7,323 bases of DNA from an uncultured Selenomonadales bacterium (GCA_947305445.1 CAMZDU010000046.1:1-7323), one strand, 5' to 3'; shown: positions 1 through 7,237, counted from the stretch's first letter. Program-made: numbers and translations. The notes: generated from the letters alone by a model not told the origin.

Positions 1-280
1 CAAGTGCTATAACTGCACCGGCCCCAGCAGAATTTGTCGGGCAATGTCGATTTTGTACGGACCGCCGATTCGCAGTAACTTCGAGATAATTTTAGTTCAT
101 GAGGAGCTGGGATTCTGACTTGGAAAGAAAATTTTTTAACAATCAAAATTGCGGGCGGCAAAGTTACACGGCATTACGCTCCGCACACTCCGCATTACAA
201 TTTGCACTCAGCCGGCAAAGTGACGTTGCATGCAGTACAATCGGCCGCGCATACCTTCCAATCATTTGCAGACCCGCGTC
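1..280. other. Intergenic region, no convincing gene
   Basis: I see no supportable gene here. At the left edge, a minus-strand frame is open from about 98 down to a TAG near 10-12; its end reads like IGGPYKIDIARQILLGPVQL, but it has no ATG, GTG or TTG start. Two plus-strand frames are also open there (stops near 89 and 116), so coding cannot be assigned. From about 150 to 240 the sequence carries short imperfect repeats: CGGCAAAGT followed by TAC or GAC appears twice about 58 bases apart, and GCATTAC appears twice. Short open frames over this stretch look like chance translations of that repetitive sequence. Confidence 0.5.
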
Positions 281-326
281 AAAAAAATTCGGGCAACCTT
301 CTTGTAAAGGCTGCCCGTTTTTTTTT
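281..326 (-). terminator. Bidirectional rho-independent terminator after the GH84 gene
   Basis: An outer stem CGGGCA (290-295) pairs with TGCCCG (312-317), and an inner stem CCTT (297-300) pairs with AAGG (307-310) around a six-base loop. A run of nine T follows on the plus strand (318-326). A run of seven A precedes it (281-287) and gives a T-run on the minus strand. The hairpin begins 15 bases beyond the GH84 stop codon and ends that operon. Its symmetry means it could also stop plus-strand transcripts. Confidence 0.88.
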
Positions 327-332
327 GCACGA

Positions 333-1772
333 TTATTTTTTGCGTCGCTTAGTCGGAGTTTTATCGTCAAAAAATTTTATAACGTCGTCGATAAATTTGC
401 GAGCCGCAAGCTCCGAGACGATTGCCTGTTTTTCGTTGGCGGCAATCTCCTCGCGCAAAATTTTCAGTTGCGGGTCAAGGCGTCCGGCTTTAAGTGATTC
501 GAGCGCGATTCTGTCCGCGTGAGCCGTCCGCTTGAACTGTTCGAGTTGCGGCTGACACTCCGCCAAATATTTTTGCGGCAGTCGCTTGAGCAGAAGGTCG
601 GCGGCGCGTTCCATGTTGTCAATCATCTGTTCGAGCGGCGAAAAATCCGCGGAAATTTTTCTGCGCACGTCACCCATGATTATCGCGGCCGCCGCAGAAA
701 ATTCGCTCGCGTCGGGCGCGCCGACTTTTGCCCACGAGTTTTCCATGTGCCGCGAGTGTTCGGCGAAAATTTTCATTGCGGGCGCGAGCCTTCCGAATTG
801 CTCGTCAATAACTCTGTTCCAAGTCTGCTCGGCGTCGTAAATGGCGGGGTTGTTCGCGTAAACGGCACCTGTCGCCAAAGCAATCTTCGACATTTGAACC
901 TGCCCCATCGGATTGAAAAGCATCGCAGTCATTTTCGCGGTCGGGAGCTTCTCAATCGCACCGAGCGCGAGTTTGACGTTGCGGTTGCCGTCGGGCGTGA
1001 GGGAATAATCGTTGACGGGATAATTCCACCAGACGCCGACTTCGCGTCCGAAAATTTTGTTGACGGCGGCAAGTTCACTGTCAGTAATTCCGTCGCAGAC
1101 GACGCCGCGCCCGCTGTAAAGCACGACAATCCGCGGCTCAAGCGTCTCGGCAAAGTCGCGGGTGTACGGCTTGACTTTGTCGCCTTTAATCATGTCTTCG
1201 TAAAAATATTCGGTGGGCACGGTGATAAGCGGCGCAACGTCCTTATAACGCGAACGCAGATTTTTTTGCACGGCGTTGAGGAAATTGGCTTGCGCACGAC
1301 CGTCCTCATGATGACGCCCCTTGTCGTCTTTGAGGTCGTCGAAAAAGATTGCGAAGTCGCGCACGCCGATATCATACAAGGAGTCAAGCTTGCGAATCAT
1401 TGTGTTAAAGTCCGCGTCACCGGCGTTACCTTTGTAATTGAGATCAAGGCCGGGGCTTATGGCGAAAATAAATCGCACGTTGTTTTTCTTAGCCATGGCA
1501 ACCAGTCGCCTCAGCTCGTCTAGCTTGTCGGCCGGATACGGCTTGCGCCATTTGTCACGGTGATACGGATCGTCCTTTGGCGCGTAAATGTAGGCATTCA
1601 AATTATTTTGGCGGCAGAAGTTGATAATGTCGGCGCGGTCGGCAAAAGTCCACGGCGTGCCGTAAAAACCTTCGACGACGCCGCGTAGCGGAATCGGTAT
1701 CGCCTGCGCCGTGCCGCCGATAAAAATCATCATCAATGTGACTAAAATCAGTCGCGTAAAAAAATTTTTCAT
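333..1772 (-). CDS. Secreted GH84 beta-N-acetylglucosaminidase
   Basis: The product is a 479-residue glycoside hydrolase family 84 protein. Residues 1-24 form a signal peptide with a hydrophobic core and an AQA cleavage site, so export is expected. The catalytic TIM barrel begins almost at once (about 30-310). Family motifs are GVVEGFYGTPW (31-41), YIYAPKDDPYHR (61-72), ISPG (105-108), the Asp-Asp pair D145-D146 in FFDDLKDD, WWNYPVNDY (248-256) and FNPMGQVQMSKIAL (286-299). In GH84 enzymes this Asp pair drives substrate-assisted removal of terminal beta-GlcNAc. A helical C-terminal part follows and ends in a basic tail. It is much shorter than clostridial NagJ or Bacteroides GH84 enzymes and lacks their N-terminal domain before the barrel. 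The ATG has AGGAG eight bases upstream. It is the last gene of a four-gene unit. The natural substrate (mucin, host glycans or wall-derived GlcNAc) cannot be read from the sequence. Confidence 0.93.
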   Translation of the reverse strand: MKNFFTRLILVTLMMIFIGGTAQAIPIPLRGVVEGFYGTPWTFADRADIINFCRQNNLNAYIYAPKDDPYHRDKWRKPYPADKLDELRRLVAMAKKNNVRFIFAISPGLDLNYKGNAGDADFNTMIRKLDSLYDIGVRDFAIFFDDLKDDKGRHHEDGRAQANFLNAVQKNLRSRYKDVAPLITVPTEYFYEDMIKGDKVKPYTRDFAETLEPRIVVLYSGRGVVCDGITDSELAAVNKIFGREVGVWWNYPVNDYSLTPDGNRNVKLALGAIEKLPTAKMTAMLFNPMGQVQMSKIALATGAVYANNPAIYDAEQTWNRVIDEQFGRLAPAMKIFAEHSRHMENSWAKVGAPDASEFSAAAAIIMGDVRRKISADFSPLEQMIDNMERAADLLLKRLPQKYLAECQPQLEQFKRTAHADRIALESLKAGRLDPQLKILREEIAANEKQAIVSELAARKFIDDVIKFFDDKTPTKRRKK

Positions 1773-1830
1773 GGTCGTTGCTCCTGTTAATACGAGCAGA
1801 AATTTACTTCAAGAAAACGGAAAACAACAT

Positions 1831-2028
1831 TCACGCCGTTAGAGCTATGGCGGAGGCAAGACACAACTTTTCGCAGATTTTCATGGTAATCGGCTTATTG
1901 TCGCGCAGTTCGTCAATTTTGTCGTTAAGCTTGTCAATGCGTGCGTCGAGTGTTGTCCGCGTGTAGTCAATTCTCTCGTTGACCTCGTCAGTGATTGTTG
2001 TCGAATCCATAAGTTGAGTGTCCGGCAT
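1831..2028 (-). CDS. Small coiled-coil protein of unknown function
   Basis: This 65-residue protein is not recognised. Residues about 16-41 have hydrophobic residues in heptad spacing (V16, I20, L27, I31, L34, I38, L41) among many charged residues, which predicts a short coiled coil and probable oligomerisation. The C-terminal 18 residues turn hydrophobic and contain C52 and C56 (CxxxC), a possible weak membrane-contacting tail. The layout loosely recalls small XhlA-type coiled-coil proteins, but there is no proper transmembrane helix, so I do not claim that family. The start is supported by AGAGG (2037-2041) eight bases before the ATG. The gap to the CofE-like gene is only 16 bases and 58 bases separate it from the GH84 gene, so it is probably co-transcribed with both. 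The reality of the gene rests on spacing, ribosome binding site and heptad pattern. Confidence 0.68.
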   Translation of the reverse strand: MPDTQLMDSTTITDEVNERIDYTRTTLDARIDKLNDKIDELRDNKPITMKICEKLCLASAIALTA

Positions 2029-2044
2029 GCGAATAGCCTCTAAA

Positions 2045-2704
2045 CTATTTGGCTTGCTCGGCTTGATACTGTCGGAAATTTTTCAGCAAACAAATCGGTC
2101 GTTTCTGCGAGGCGTTGCCGAAAGGATTGTCAATCAGCAAATTCGACGCAAGCTGAGCGTCCATCTCCGGTGTCGCGCCGACAATCCGCGAGCGTTTCAA
2201 ATCGTTGACATCGGCAATCATCGCGCCGAAACAATTCAGCCGCGACTTTAAAGCCGCGCAAACCTGTTCGGGATTTTCCGGGCCGTAGACGACGCATTTG
2301 TCAAACGGCGGCATCGTGCCGGTCACGTCGTCAATCAACGCCGCCTGCCTGCCGCCCCATTTGTAGAAAAGTCCGCGCAGACCGACAATCTTGCCGACAA
2401 AGCCGCCAATCAGCGCGAACGCAACGCGCCACTCGCCCTCGCGCTCCATAAGTGCCTGCATGCCGTGTGGCGTGGCAAGACTGCCGTAGTCGGGAATGAA
2501 TCGGCAACAGAGTTTTGCCAGGCGACTGAGTTTCATCTCGTCGGGACGAATGATATTGCCCTGAGTTATTGCAACGACACTTTCGGCGACCGTGACCACG
2601 TCGTCCGGCCCGATTATATCGCGGGTGTAATGTTCTATCACGTCGACAATGTCATCTTTCGGCGTCAAAATTCTGGTCGTTATCGGAACAATTTCAACGG
2701 TCAT
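2045..2704 (-). CDS. CofE-like (F420-0:gamma-glutamyl ligase family) protein
   Basis: The product has 219 residues when started at ATG 2704. A frame extension to 2788 would lie wholly inside the upstream gene and reads as an Arg/Cys-rich shadow, so it is rejected. The protein resembles the F420_ligase (CofE-like) family: a [14 protein letters not shown] segment (10-23), [17 protein letters not shown] (34-50, equivalent to the conserved core segment in CofE), a Gly-rich central part (about 100-120), DVND (165-168) and a C-terminal [15 protein letters not shown] (193-207). True CofE adds glutamates to coenzyme F420-0 using GTP. Related proteins occur in bacteria not known to make F420, where their role is undefined, and no other F420 gene is visible here. 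It starts eight bases after the upstream stop; its AAGGAG (2716-2721) overlaps the end of that gene, indicating coupled expression. The family call is fairly secure; the reaction is not. Confidence 0.78.
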   Translation of the reverse strand: MTVEIVPITTRILTPKDDIVDVIEHYTRDIIGPDDVVTVAESVVAITQGNIIRPDEMKLSRLAKLCCRFIPDYGSLATPHGMQALMEREGEWRVAFALIGGFVGKIVGLRGLFYKWGGRQAALIDDVTGTMPPFDKCVVYGPENPEQVCAALKSRLNCFGAMIADVNDLKRSRIVGATPEMDAQLASNLLIDNPFGNASQKRPICLLKNFRQYQAEQAK

Positions 2705-2712
2705 AAAAAATT

Positions 2713-3252
2713 TCACTCCTTGCCAAGTTCGACGCCGACGAGTTTTGCAAATTCTTCGGCAGTCAAAATCACGCGGGCAATCGACCAACGCATCGGGTTG
2801 CGGCCGACTTCGCGATAGAGAAATTCGACGGGAAAGTCGACCATGTGCGCGGCCGCCTGCTCAAGCGACAAGCTCTTGCGTGCAGTCAAGGTGACTTTCG
2901 CCACGAGATTGACACTTTGCTGATGTTCTATAACCAACGCCTCGAAGTAGTCGTCTTCGCGGGGAACGCCTTCGCGCTCCGCTTTGCCGCGCACGTCAAA
3001 GCCGTCGTATTGCTCGAACGGCAACAACGGATGACAAATCGCGTCGACAATCATCGCGCTCTGCGTGCCCTCGTTGCGAAATTCAATCGTCGTGGAAAGG
3101 GTAACGGATTTTTCGTCGCGGGATTCGATTTTAAACGGCGTGCGACTTTCGAGTTTGGCAACGACCTTTTCTTCGCGTCCGCGCAAGTAAAGGCATGTCA
3201 CCGCCGCGCCGGTCAAAATCACCGCGATTAATCCGATAATTATCGTTGTCAA
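2713..3252 (-). CDS. Membrane-anchored protein of unknown function
   Basis: I do not recognise this 179-residue protein. Residues 3-23 form one hydrophobic helix with no positive charge before it and RGREEK after it, so by the positive-inside rule the soluble part may face the cytoplasm. C20 lies in AVTC, which is not a convincing lipobox. The soluble part (about 28-179) alternates beta-like segments, for example [13 protein letters not shown] (50-62) and [11 protein letters not shown] (114-124), suggesting an immunoglobulin-like or similar beta sandwich; that fold is an inference. A helical C-terminus follows (about 164-174). The start is TTG: GAGGAG (3262-3267) lies nine bases upstream and a promoter lies just beyond, while no ATG fits as well. 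It is the first gene of the four-gene unit and sits eight bases from the CofE-like gene, so the two products may work together. Confidence 0.75.
   Translation of the reverse strand: MTTIIIGLIAVILTGAAVTCLYLRGREEKVVAKLESRTPFKIESRDEKSVTLSTTIEFRNEGTQSAMIVDAICHPLLPFEQYDGFDVRGKAEREGVPREDDYFEALVIEHQQSVNLVAKVTLTARKSLSLEQAAAHMVDFPVEFLYREVGRNPMRWSIARVILTAEEFAKLVGVELGKE
2716..2721 (-). promoter_or_regulatory. Ribosome binding site of the CofE-like gene
   Basis: AAGGAG on the minus strand lies 11 bases before ATG 2704 and inside the last codons of the upstream gene. It fixes the start at 2704 rather than at the earlier in-frame codon at 2788. Confidence 0.75.
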
Positions 3253-3261
3253 AATTGTCAG

Positions 3262-3267
3262 CTCCTC
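3262..3267 (-). promoter_or_regulatory. Ribosome binding site fixing a TTG start
   Basis: GAGGAG on the minus strand lies nine bases before the TTG at 3252. It supports this unusual start codon for the membrane-anchored protein. Confidence 0.75.
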
Positions 3268-3286
3268 GATAAAAATTTTTTGAATG

Positions 3287-3295
3287 AGTATATCA
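3287..3295 (-). promoter_or_regulatory. Extended -10 promoter of the four-gene operon
   Basis: The minus strand reads TGATATACT: a TATACT -10 box (3287-3292), five of six matches to consensus, with TG one base upstream, which is the extended -10 form. No good -35 box is found at 16-18 bases, which fits an extended -10 promoter. The start site would be near 3280, giving a leader of about 28 bases with the ribosome binding site inside it. It lies between the upstream terminator and the first gene. Confidence 0.65.
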
Positions 3296-3340
3296 CAGTC
3301 GCGTAAAAATTTCGTCGACTGCCGAAAACTTTTTTTAGCC

Positions 3341-3374
3341 GAAAAAAATTCCCTCCCGCCGAAGGAGGGATTTT
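3341..3374 (-). terminator. Rho-independent terminator after the TadG-like gene
   Basis: On the minus strand, TCCCTCC (3364-3370) pairs perfectly with GGAGGGA (3350-3356) around the loop TTCGGCG (3357-3363). It is followed by AA and then seven T (3342-3348). It lies about 45 bases after the stop of the TadG-like gene and separates the two transcription units. The plus strand has only a four-T run after the hairpin, so it acts mainly on minus-strand transcripts. Confidence 0.9.
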
Positions 3375-3414
3375 CATTGCGAAGAGTTCAATTCAGTTCA
3401 ATCGCGACAAGCCG

Positions 3415-6291
3415 TCAATCAATCCAGCTCGCCCGCTTCGTCGTGAAGAACATGTCTTTAACGTCCGATTTGCCTTCGGGCAAGTTGTTCAGCTCGTCGA
3501 CATTCATATAGGTATAGTTGACGCGTTTTAAGTTGGAAATATTAAAATAACTGTAGCGGGAATCTGTACTGAGGTCGTAAGTATTCTGCGGATAATAGAC
3601 ACGCTCCAGAGCCGGTATCTTGTAGTCGTTGTCGCTGTGGCCGACGCTGGTTCGCCGATAATTTCCTTCGGAATTGTCGGAAGTGCCGCGGTCAATAGGC
3701 TGTTCGTTGGAATTTGTTTCGCGGGTGTAGTAAGAAAAATAGTTGCTTACACTCGAATCGCCCATGGGCAAGCTGTTGTTGGAGGCTTTGTCGGTGACGG
3801 CCAGGACTTGCGGCGGAGTTATCTTCACGGTCTGCAAGTCGCCCAAGTTGTCGGTGATTATCGGATTGGAGATGGTCTGTTTTTGGGCGTTTTTGCCGGT
3901 GGCTCCTTCGGGAACAGTCTCCATGTAATAAGTTTTGTCGTGCTCTCTGATATACCTGACTTCGCCGCCGTCTTTGGTGGTGACGCGTCGATATTCAACG
4001 AGCGTGTCCAGATCTGTTTTGAAAACAAAATATTTCATGCCGTTATTTTGGAGAAAAGAAAGTTCGCTTTCGATATATTTTTTGTCGTAAGTTCCTTCAA
4101 GCAAAGCCTTAACAACGGAGCGATCGTCTTTGTTCCAAAGATCCGCTTGTGTGGAAGTGCCCGTTGCACTGATACTGTCGTCTGTTATCGTGACGCCGGC
4201 ATATGTGCCGGTGTTGAAAGTGCCGACCTTTTTCTTCTTGAGGTCATAAACGGAAACATAAGGTCTTACAATGTTTCGTCTGATTTTGATATACGGCAAC
4301 TTGCGCTTGTCAATGTATTTTGGCGCGGTGGTGTCGCCGTTCACGATTACTTTAACATAGCCGTCTTTTGGGGTGTCGGAGAAGTTGGCAGTTGCAGTTT
4401 CAACGACGTATTCTTCTTCGCCGTTATTTTCTTCCTGCGGGAAGGTGATTCTAGAAAGTTCCGACTCGCTAAGCCCCGTGGCCGCCATGAAGTTTGATTT
4501 GTAAGTTGCCGCGATATAAGCGGTGAAATCGCTGTAATTTTTAGATTCCGCTTTGGTGATGCTGATTATCGGATGATATTCTTCGGAAGCAATTTTTTTG
4601 ACGAAAAAAATGTTGCCGTTAGCTCCGTTAATATTCTTATCGACCTCGCCGAATTCGGCGGTTGCGTCGGCTTCGACTTCGTCCTCGTCGAGGAGATAAT
4701 CTTCTTTGACAAAAATCCTGTGCCCGTAACTGTCCGTTACTTCAACATATTCGTTGTCGGCGGTATAATCGGTGTCTTTAGCAAGGCGATGATACTCTTT
4801 GGCAATGACAAAGCCGTTGAGCTTGTAACCGTTGCCGTTGATTATGACGGGGCTGTTGGGCATGTACAAAATCGCGTTCCAGTCTGCGTAAAGATTCAGA
4901 ATAACCGGTTGCGACTGTCGCACCGTATTTTCCGTATCGTTGACTTCAGGTCCCGTGTAAATGATAAAGAACGGTCGTTGCGTGTAGTAGGTGACGGAAT
5001 TGCCGTTTTCGTCGTTTTTGGTGGCGGTGGCGGTGTTCGAGGCTTTCACGTTCAAAACTATCTGGCGGACGGAACTCATGCTGGGCTGGTCTTTGTCATG
5101 GAAAGGCATTTTAAACCACATCGGCTCGCTCTCGATGGTCGTCCACAAAATGTCGGCTTTAAAGTCGTCTGGGTCACGATCTTTCCACGCGCTCGTAAAA
5201 TTAAACGAAGCGATTATGCGCAGGTCGTCGTTTGAATCTTTGTACCAGCCTGTGTTGTAGGCAGCTTTTCTGGTAACTCCCTCCGGCAATTCGGAACGCA
5301 AATCCCAATCGAAATCCCATGTAGCCATAGAGGAAACGCCGTTATATGTTCCGCCGAAAACTGACTCTGCTCTGAAGTCGAGATTGATTGAGTCGACTTC
5401 ATCTTCGCTGTAAATGGTGTTCTTGTTGCCTGCGGCGTTGTTTGCTGAGGTGCCTACAGCCGTCGACGGACTGATATTTTTGCTTTCTACGCGATGAGCA
5501 CTTCCGGCCGTGTAGGAGATGTCCGAGTCTTGATAGTGATTCCATTTGCCCGTATATGCCGCAATGCCCTGGTGCATGTAGTAATTTTGATACTCCCAGT
5601 TGATGATGCCTTTGTCTTTGCGCATGCCTTCAATGGTGGTGACAAAATCTTGCTCGTGAAGTTTTAACACGGCGTAGGCGACTACTTGAGCCTCCATGGG
5701 GTCAAGTCCCTGCAAAAACAAATGGGAGATTTTTTCGGTGAGAGTGACTTTATAATACTTGATTCCGTTGGCACTGTGGCTGGTTCTCTCCTCGGTCGCC
5801 TTGTCGATGTCTCGTGCATACAGAGCCGCAGAAAATGTGACATTGCTAAGCGTTTCGTCCGTGCTCCATTCGTTGGTTACGGCAGTCAAATTTTCGGACG
5901 GTTCGCTTGTCGGTCGGGAAAGATTTTTGTTGGCGTACCAGCGAGCCTCTTTGTAGCCAAGCTCAGTTTGAATGGTCTCCTCCGTGTACCCGCTGACACT
6001 GGTGTCGGACAAGACGTACATTTTTTCGTAGACGGTGATATCGTCTGGCGGATCTACCAGCGCGGGAACGTAATAATCTTTCATGGAATTATCATGCCTG
6101 ACGATTTTCCACGCGCCCGCCAAAGCCGCCGCATCAGCCGCATTTTGCAATCGCGACACGTTCAGGAAATACCAGCCAAAATCAATGCCCACACCGACGA
6201 AGAGGAAAAGTATCGGAATAAGCAACGCATAAAGTACCATAGCTTGCCCGCGGTGCTTCCAAGACGACCGGAAAAATTTTTTCTTAAACAT
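3415..6291 (-). CDS. Large TadE/TadG-like surface protein
   Basis: The product has 958 residues when started at ATG 6291. AGGAGG (6298-6303) lies six bases before this ATG but abuts the alternative ATG at 6297; longer in-frame extensions run into the upstream gene. The N-terminus is typical of TadE/TadG-like proteins: a basic stretch, RGQAM (14-18), a hydrophobic helix (about 18-36), then SRLQNAADAAALAGAWK (46-62). In the Tad/Flp system such proteins are pseudopilin-like or envelope-anchored partners of pilus assembly. The remaining 890 or so residues are probably exported. They are rich in Tyr, Asn, Asp, Ser and Thr, beta-like, without obvious tandem repeats; a central segment (475-500) contains VIINGNGYKLNGFVIAKEY. 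The C-terminus ends MFFTTKRASWID. Most TadE/TadG proteins are far shorter, so an adhesin-like or surface role is plausible. It lies 28 bases after the diguanylate cyclase gene and is probably co-transcribed. No other tad genes are visible. Confidence 0.82.
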   Translation of the reverse strand: MFKKKFFRSSWKHRGQAMVLYALLIPILFLFVGVGIDFGWYFLNVSRLQNAADAAALAGAWKIVRHDNSMKDYYVPALVDPPDDITVYEKMYVLSDTSVSGYTEETIQTELGYKEARWYANKNLSRPTSEPSENLTAVTNEWSTDETLSNVTFSAALYARDIDKATEERTSHSANGIKYYKVTLTEKISHLFLQGLDPMEAQVVAYAVLKLHEQDFVTTIEGMRKDKGIINWEYQNYYMHQGIAAYTGKWNHYQDSDISYTAGSAHRVESKNISPSTAVGTSANNAAGNKNTIYSEDEVDSINLDFRAESVFGGTYNGVSSMATWDFDWDLRSELPEGVTRKAAYNTGWYKDSNDDLRIIASFNFTSAWKDRDPDDFKADILWTTIESEPMWFKMPFHDKDQPSMSSVRQIVLNVKASNTATATKNDENGNSVTYYTQRPFFIIYTGPEVNDTENTVRQSQPVILNLYADWNAILYMPNSPVIINGNGYKLNGFVIAKEYHRLAKDTDYTADNEYVEVTDSYGHRIFVKEDYLLDEDEVEADATAEFGEVDKNINGANGNIFFVKKIASEEYHPIISITKAESKNYSDFTAYIAATYKSNFMAATGLSESELSRITFPQEENNGEEEYVVETATANFSDTPKDGYVKVIVNGDTTAPKYIDKRKLPYIKIRRNIVRPYVSVYDLKKKKVGTFNTGTYAGVTITDDSISATGTSTQADLWNKDDRSVVKALLEGTYDKKYIESELSFLQNNGMKYFVFKTDLDTLVEYRRVTTKDGGEVRYIREHDKTYYMETVPEGATGKNAQKQTISNPIITDNLGDLQTVKITPPQVLAVTDKASNNSLPMGDSSVSNYFSYYTRETNSNEQPIDRGTSDNSEGNYRRTSVGHSDNDYKIPALERVYYPQNTYDLSTDSRYSYFNISNLKRVNYTYMNVDELNNLPEGKSDVKDMFFTTKRASWID

Positions 6292-6297
6292 AGTCAT

Positions 6298-6308
6298 CCT
6301 CCTCTCCC
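6298..6308 (-). promoter_or_regulatory. Ribosome binding site of the TadG-like gene
   Basis: The minus strand reads GGGAGAGGAGG, a very strong Shine-Dalgarno sequence in the 28-base gap after the cyclase stop. Its spacing of six bases to ATG 6291, against none to ATG 6297, picks MFKKKFF as the N-terminus. Confidence 0.85.
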
Positions 6309-6319
6309 GCACAACGAAA

Positions 6320-7237
6320 TCATTTGTTTTTCGTGAAGAGTTCGCAAAAGTAGCCGTTCTTGCCGTTGTTTTTGACGTGATAGAGTGCTTTGTCCGCTGC
6401 GGCGAAGAGACTATCATAGTCGCGGCCGTTATTCGGCGCAATGGCAATACCGATGCTGGCCGTTACGAAATTTGATTTACCCTCGATCATGAGGTTGTAG
6501 GCAATGTTTTTAATCTGCTCGGCCTTGCGAGCGACAACATCCATATTCGGCAAACTGTCGACGATTATAACGAATTCGTCGCCGCCGAAACGTCCGATGC
6601 AGTCATTCGGGCGGAAAATTTTGCGCAAGCCCTTGGCAAACTCGACCAAAACTTTGTCGCCGAATTGGTGTCCCAGAAGGTCGTTGACTTCTTTGAAGTG
6701 GTCGAGGTCGATTATATAAAACGCCATGAAGACATTTTCCGTGCTGTTGTTGAAAGTTCGGAGCTTCATGCGGCAAAGATTTTCCATTGTCTTCTTGTTG
6801 AAAAGTTCGGTAAGTTTGTCCAGCTCGGATTCAAGCTGATAAGTATCACGCTCGGAACGAATTTTATTAAACGCCGCAGCCATTTGCCCCAGCTCGTCGT
6901 CGCGGTCGACGGCAAGTTTCTGAACGGAGTTGTCACCGTCGGCAATTTTGTCGACGACATTGGTTATTTCAATAATCGGATTCGCGACGCGCATGGTAAA
7001 CAAGTAAGCGAGCAACGTCCCGAAAAGTATCATTACAAATCCAAAAATTCCCGCCTTGACTGCACGGTTGTAAACTCGATCCATTATGTAATGATACGGG
7101 CGAATTGTGACAATCATCCAGCCGGTTTCGATGTTGCGCGAATAAGTTGCCAACGAGTCCTCATCGTCAATGTCAATGCGAATGACACCGCTACTGTTGT
7201 AAATTCTGTCCAGAATGAATTTCAGCCGATCTTCCAC
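6320..7237 (-). CDS. Diguanylate cyclase (HAMP-GGDEF), 5'-truncated or disrupted
   Basis: The readable product is about 305 residues. It begins with the membrane-proximal end of an extracytoplasmic sensor, probably Cache-like (about 1-55; SLATYSRNIETGW at 28-40). A transmembrane helix (about 63-82), a HAMP linker (about 82-135) and a GGDEF domain (about 138-300) follow. The active-site motif RFGGDEF (216-222) is intact, with IDLDHFKEVNDLLGH (176-190) ahead of it. The RxxD inhibitory site (RPND, 209-212) lies five residues before GGDEF, so the domain should make c-di-GMP from two GTP and be product-inhibited. The 5' end is abnormal: the only start in frame is GTG 7237, with no Shine-Dalgarno sequence, and a TAA lies in frame at 7271-7273. 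The first transmembrane helix and most of the sensor are missing. It is probably co-transcribed with the TadG-like gene. Domain identity is very secure; gene integrity is doubtful. Confidence 0.88.
   Translation of the reverse strand: MEDRLKFILDRIYNSSGVIRIDIDDEDSLATYSRNIETGWMIVTIRPYHYIMDRVYNRAVKAGIFGFVMILFGTLLAYLFTMRVANPIIEITNVVDKIADGDNSVQKLAVDRDDELGQMAAAFNKIRSERDTYQLESELDKLTELFNKKTMENLCRMKLRTFNNSTENVFMAFYIIDLDHFKEVNDLLGHQFGDKVLVEFAKGLRKIFRPNDCIGRFGGDEFVIIVDSLPNMDVVARKAEQIKNIAYNLMIEGKSNFVTASIGIAIAPNNGRDYDSLFAAADKALYHVKNNGKNGYFCELFTKNK

Noticed and set aside
227..234. TGCATGCA palindrome
   Set aside because: An eight-base palindrome is expected by chance and nothing around it suggests an operator.
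164..370. 68-codon minus-strand open frame
   Set aside because: It runs through the terminator hairpin and the repeat-rich patch and overlaps the 3' end of the GH84 gene; the translation looks like chance.
519..1523. 334-codon open frame on the plus strand
   Set aside because: It lies fully antisense to the GH84 gene, whose motifs are unmistakable. Its translation is rich in Arg, Val and His with no recognisable family, as expected from the complement of this codon usage.
1773..1830. Separate promoter for the GH84 gene
   Set aside because: A TATTAA near the ribosome binding site has no acceptable -35 box at normal spacing, and the gene follows its neighbour closely enough for read-through.
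2705..2788. 28-residue N-terminal extension of the CofE-like protein
   Set aside because: It lies inside the upstream gene and is Arg/Cys-rich; family similarity begins at [13 protein letters not shown] and AAGGAG fits ATG 2704.
3637..5235. Two long plus-strand open frames (286 and 220 codons)
   Set aside because: Both are antisense to the TadG-like gene, have Val/Phe-rich translations without domains, and lack good ribosome binding sites.
5686..6336. 216-codon plus-strand open frame
   Set aside because: It is antisense to the N-terminal part of the TadG-like gene, which carries the diagnostic TadE/TadG motif, and it also crosses the intergenic ribosome binding site.
6292..6447. 52-residue N-terminal extension of the TadG-like protein
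   Set aside because: It overlaps the C-terminus of the cyclase in another frame and reads as a Thr/Arg/Ser-rich shadow; a strong ribosome binding site fits ATG 6291.
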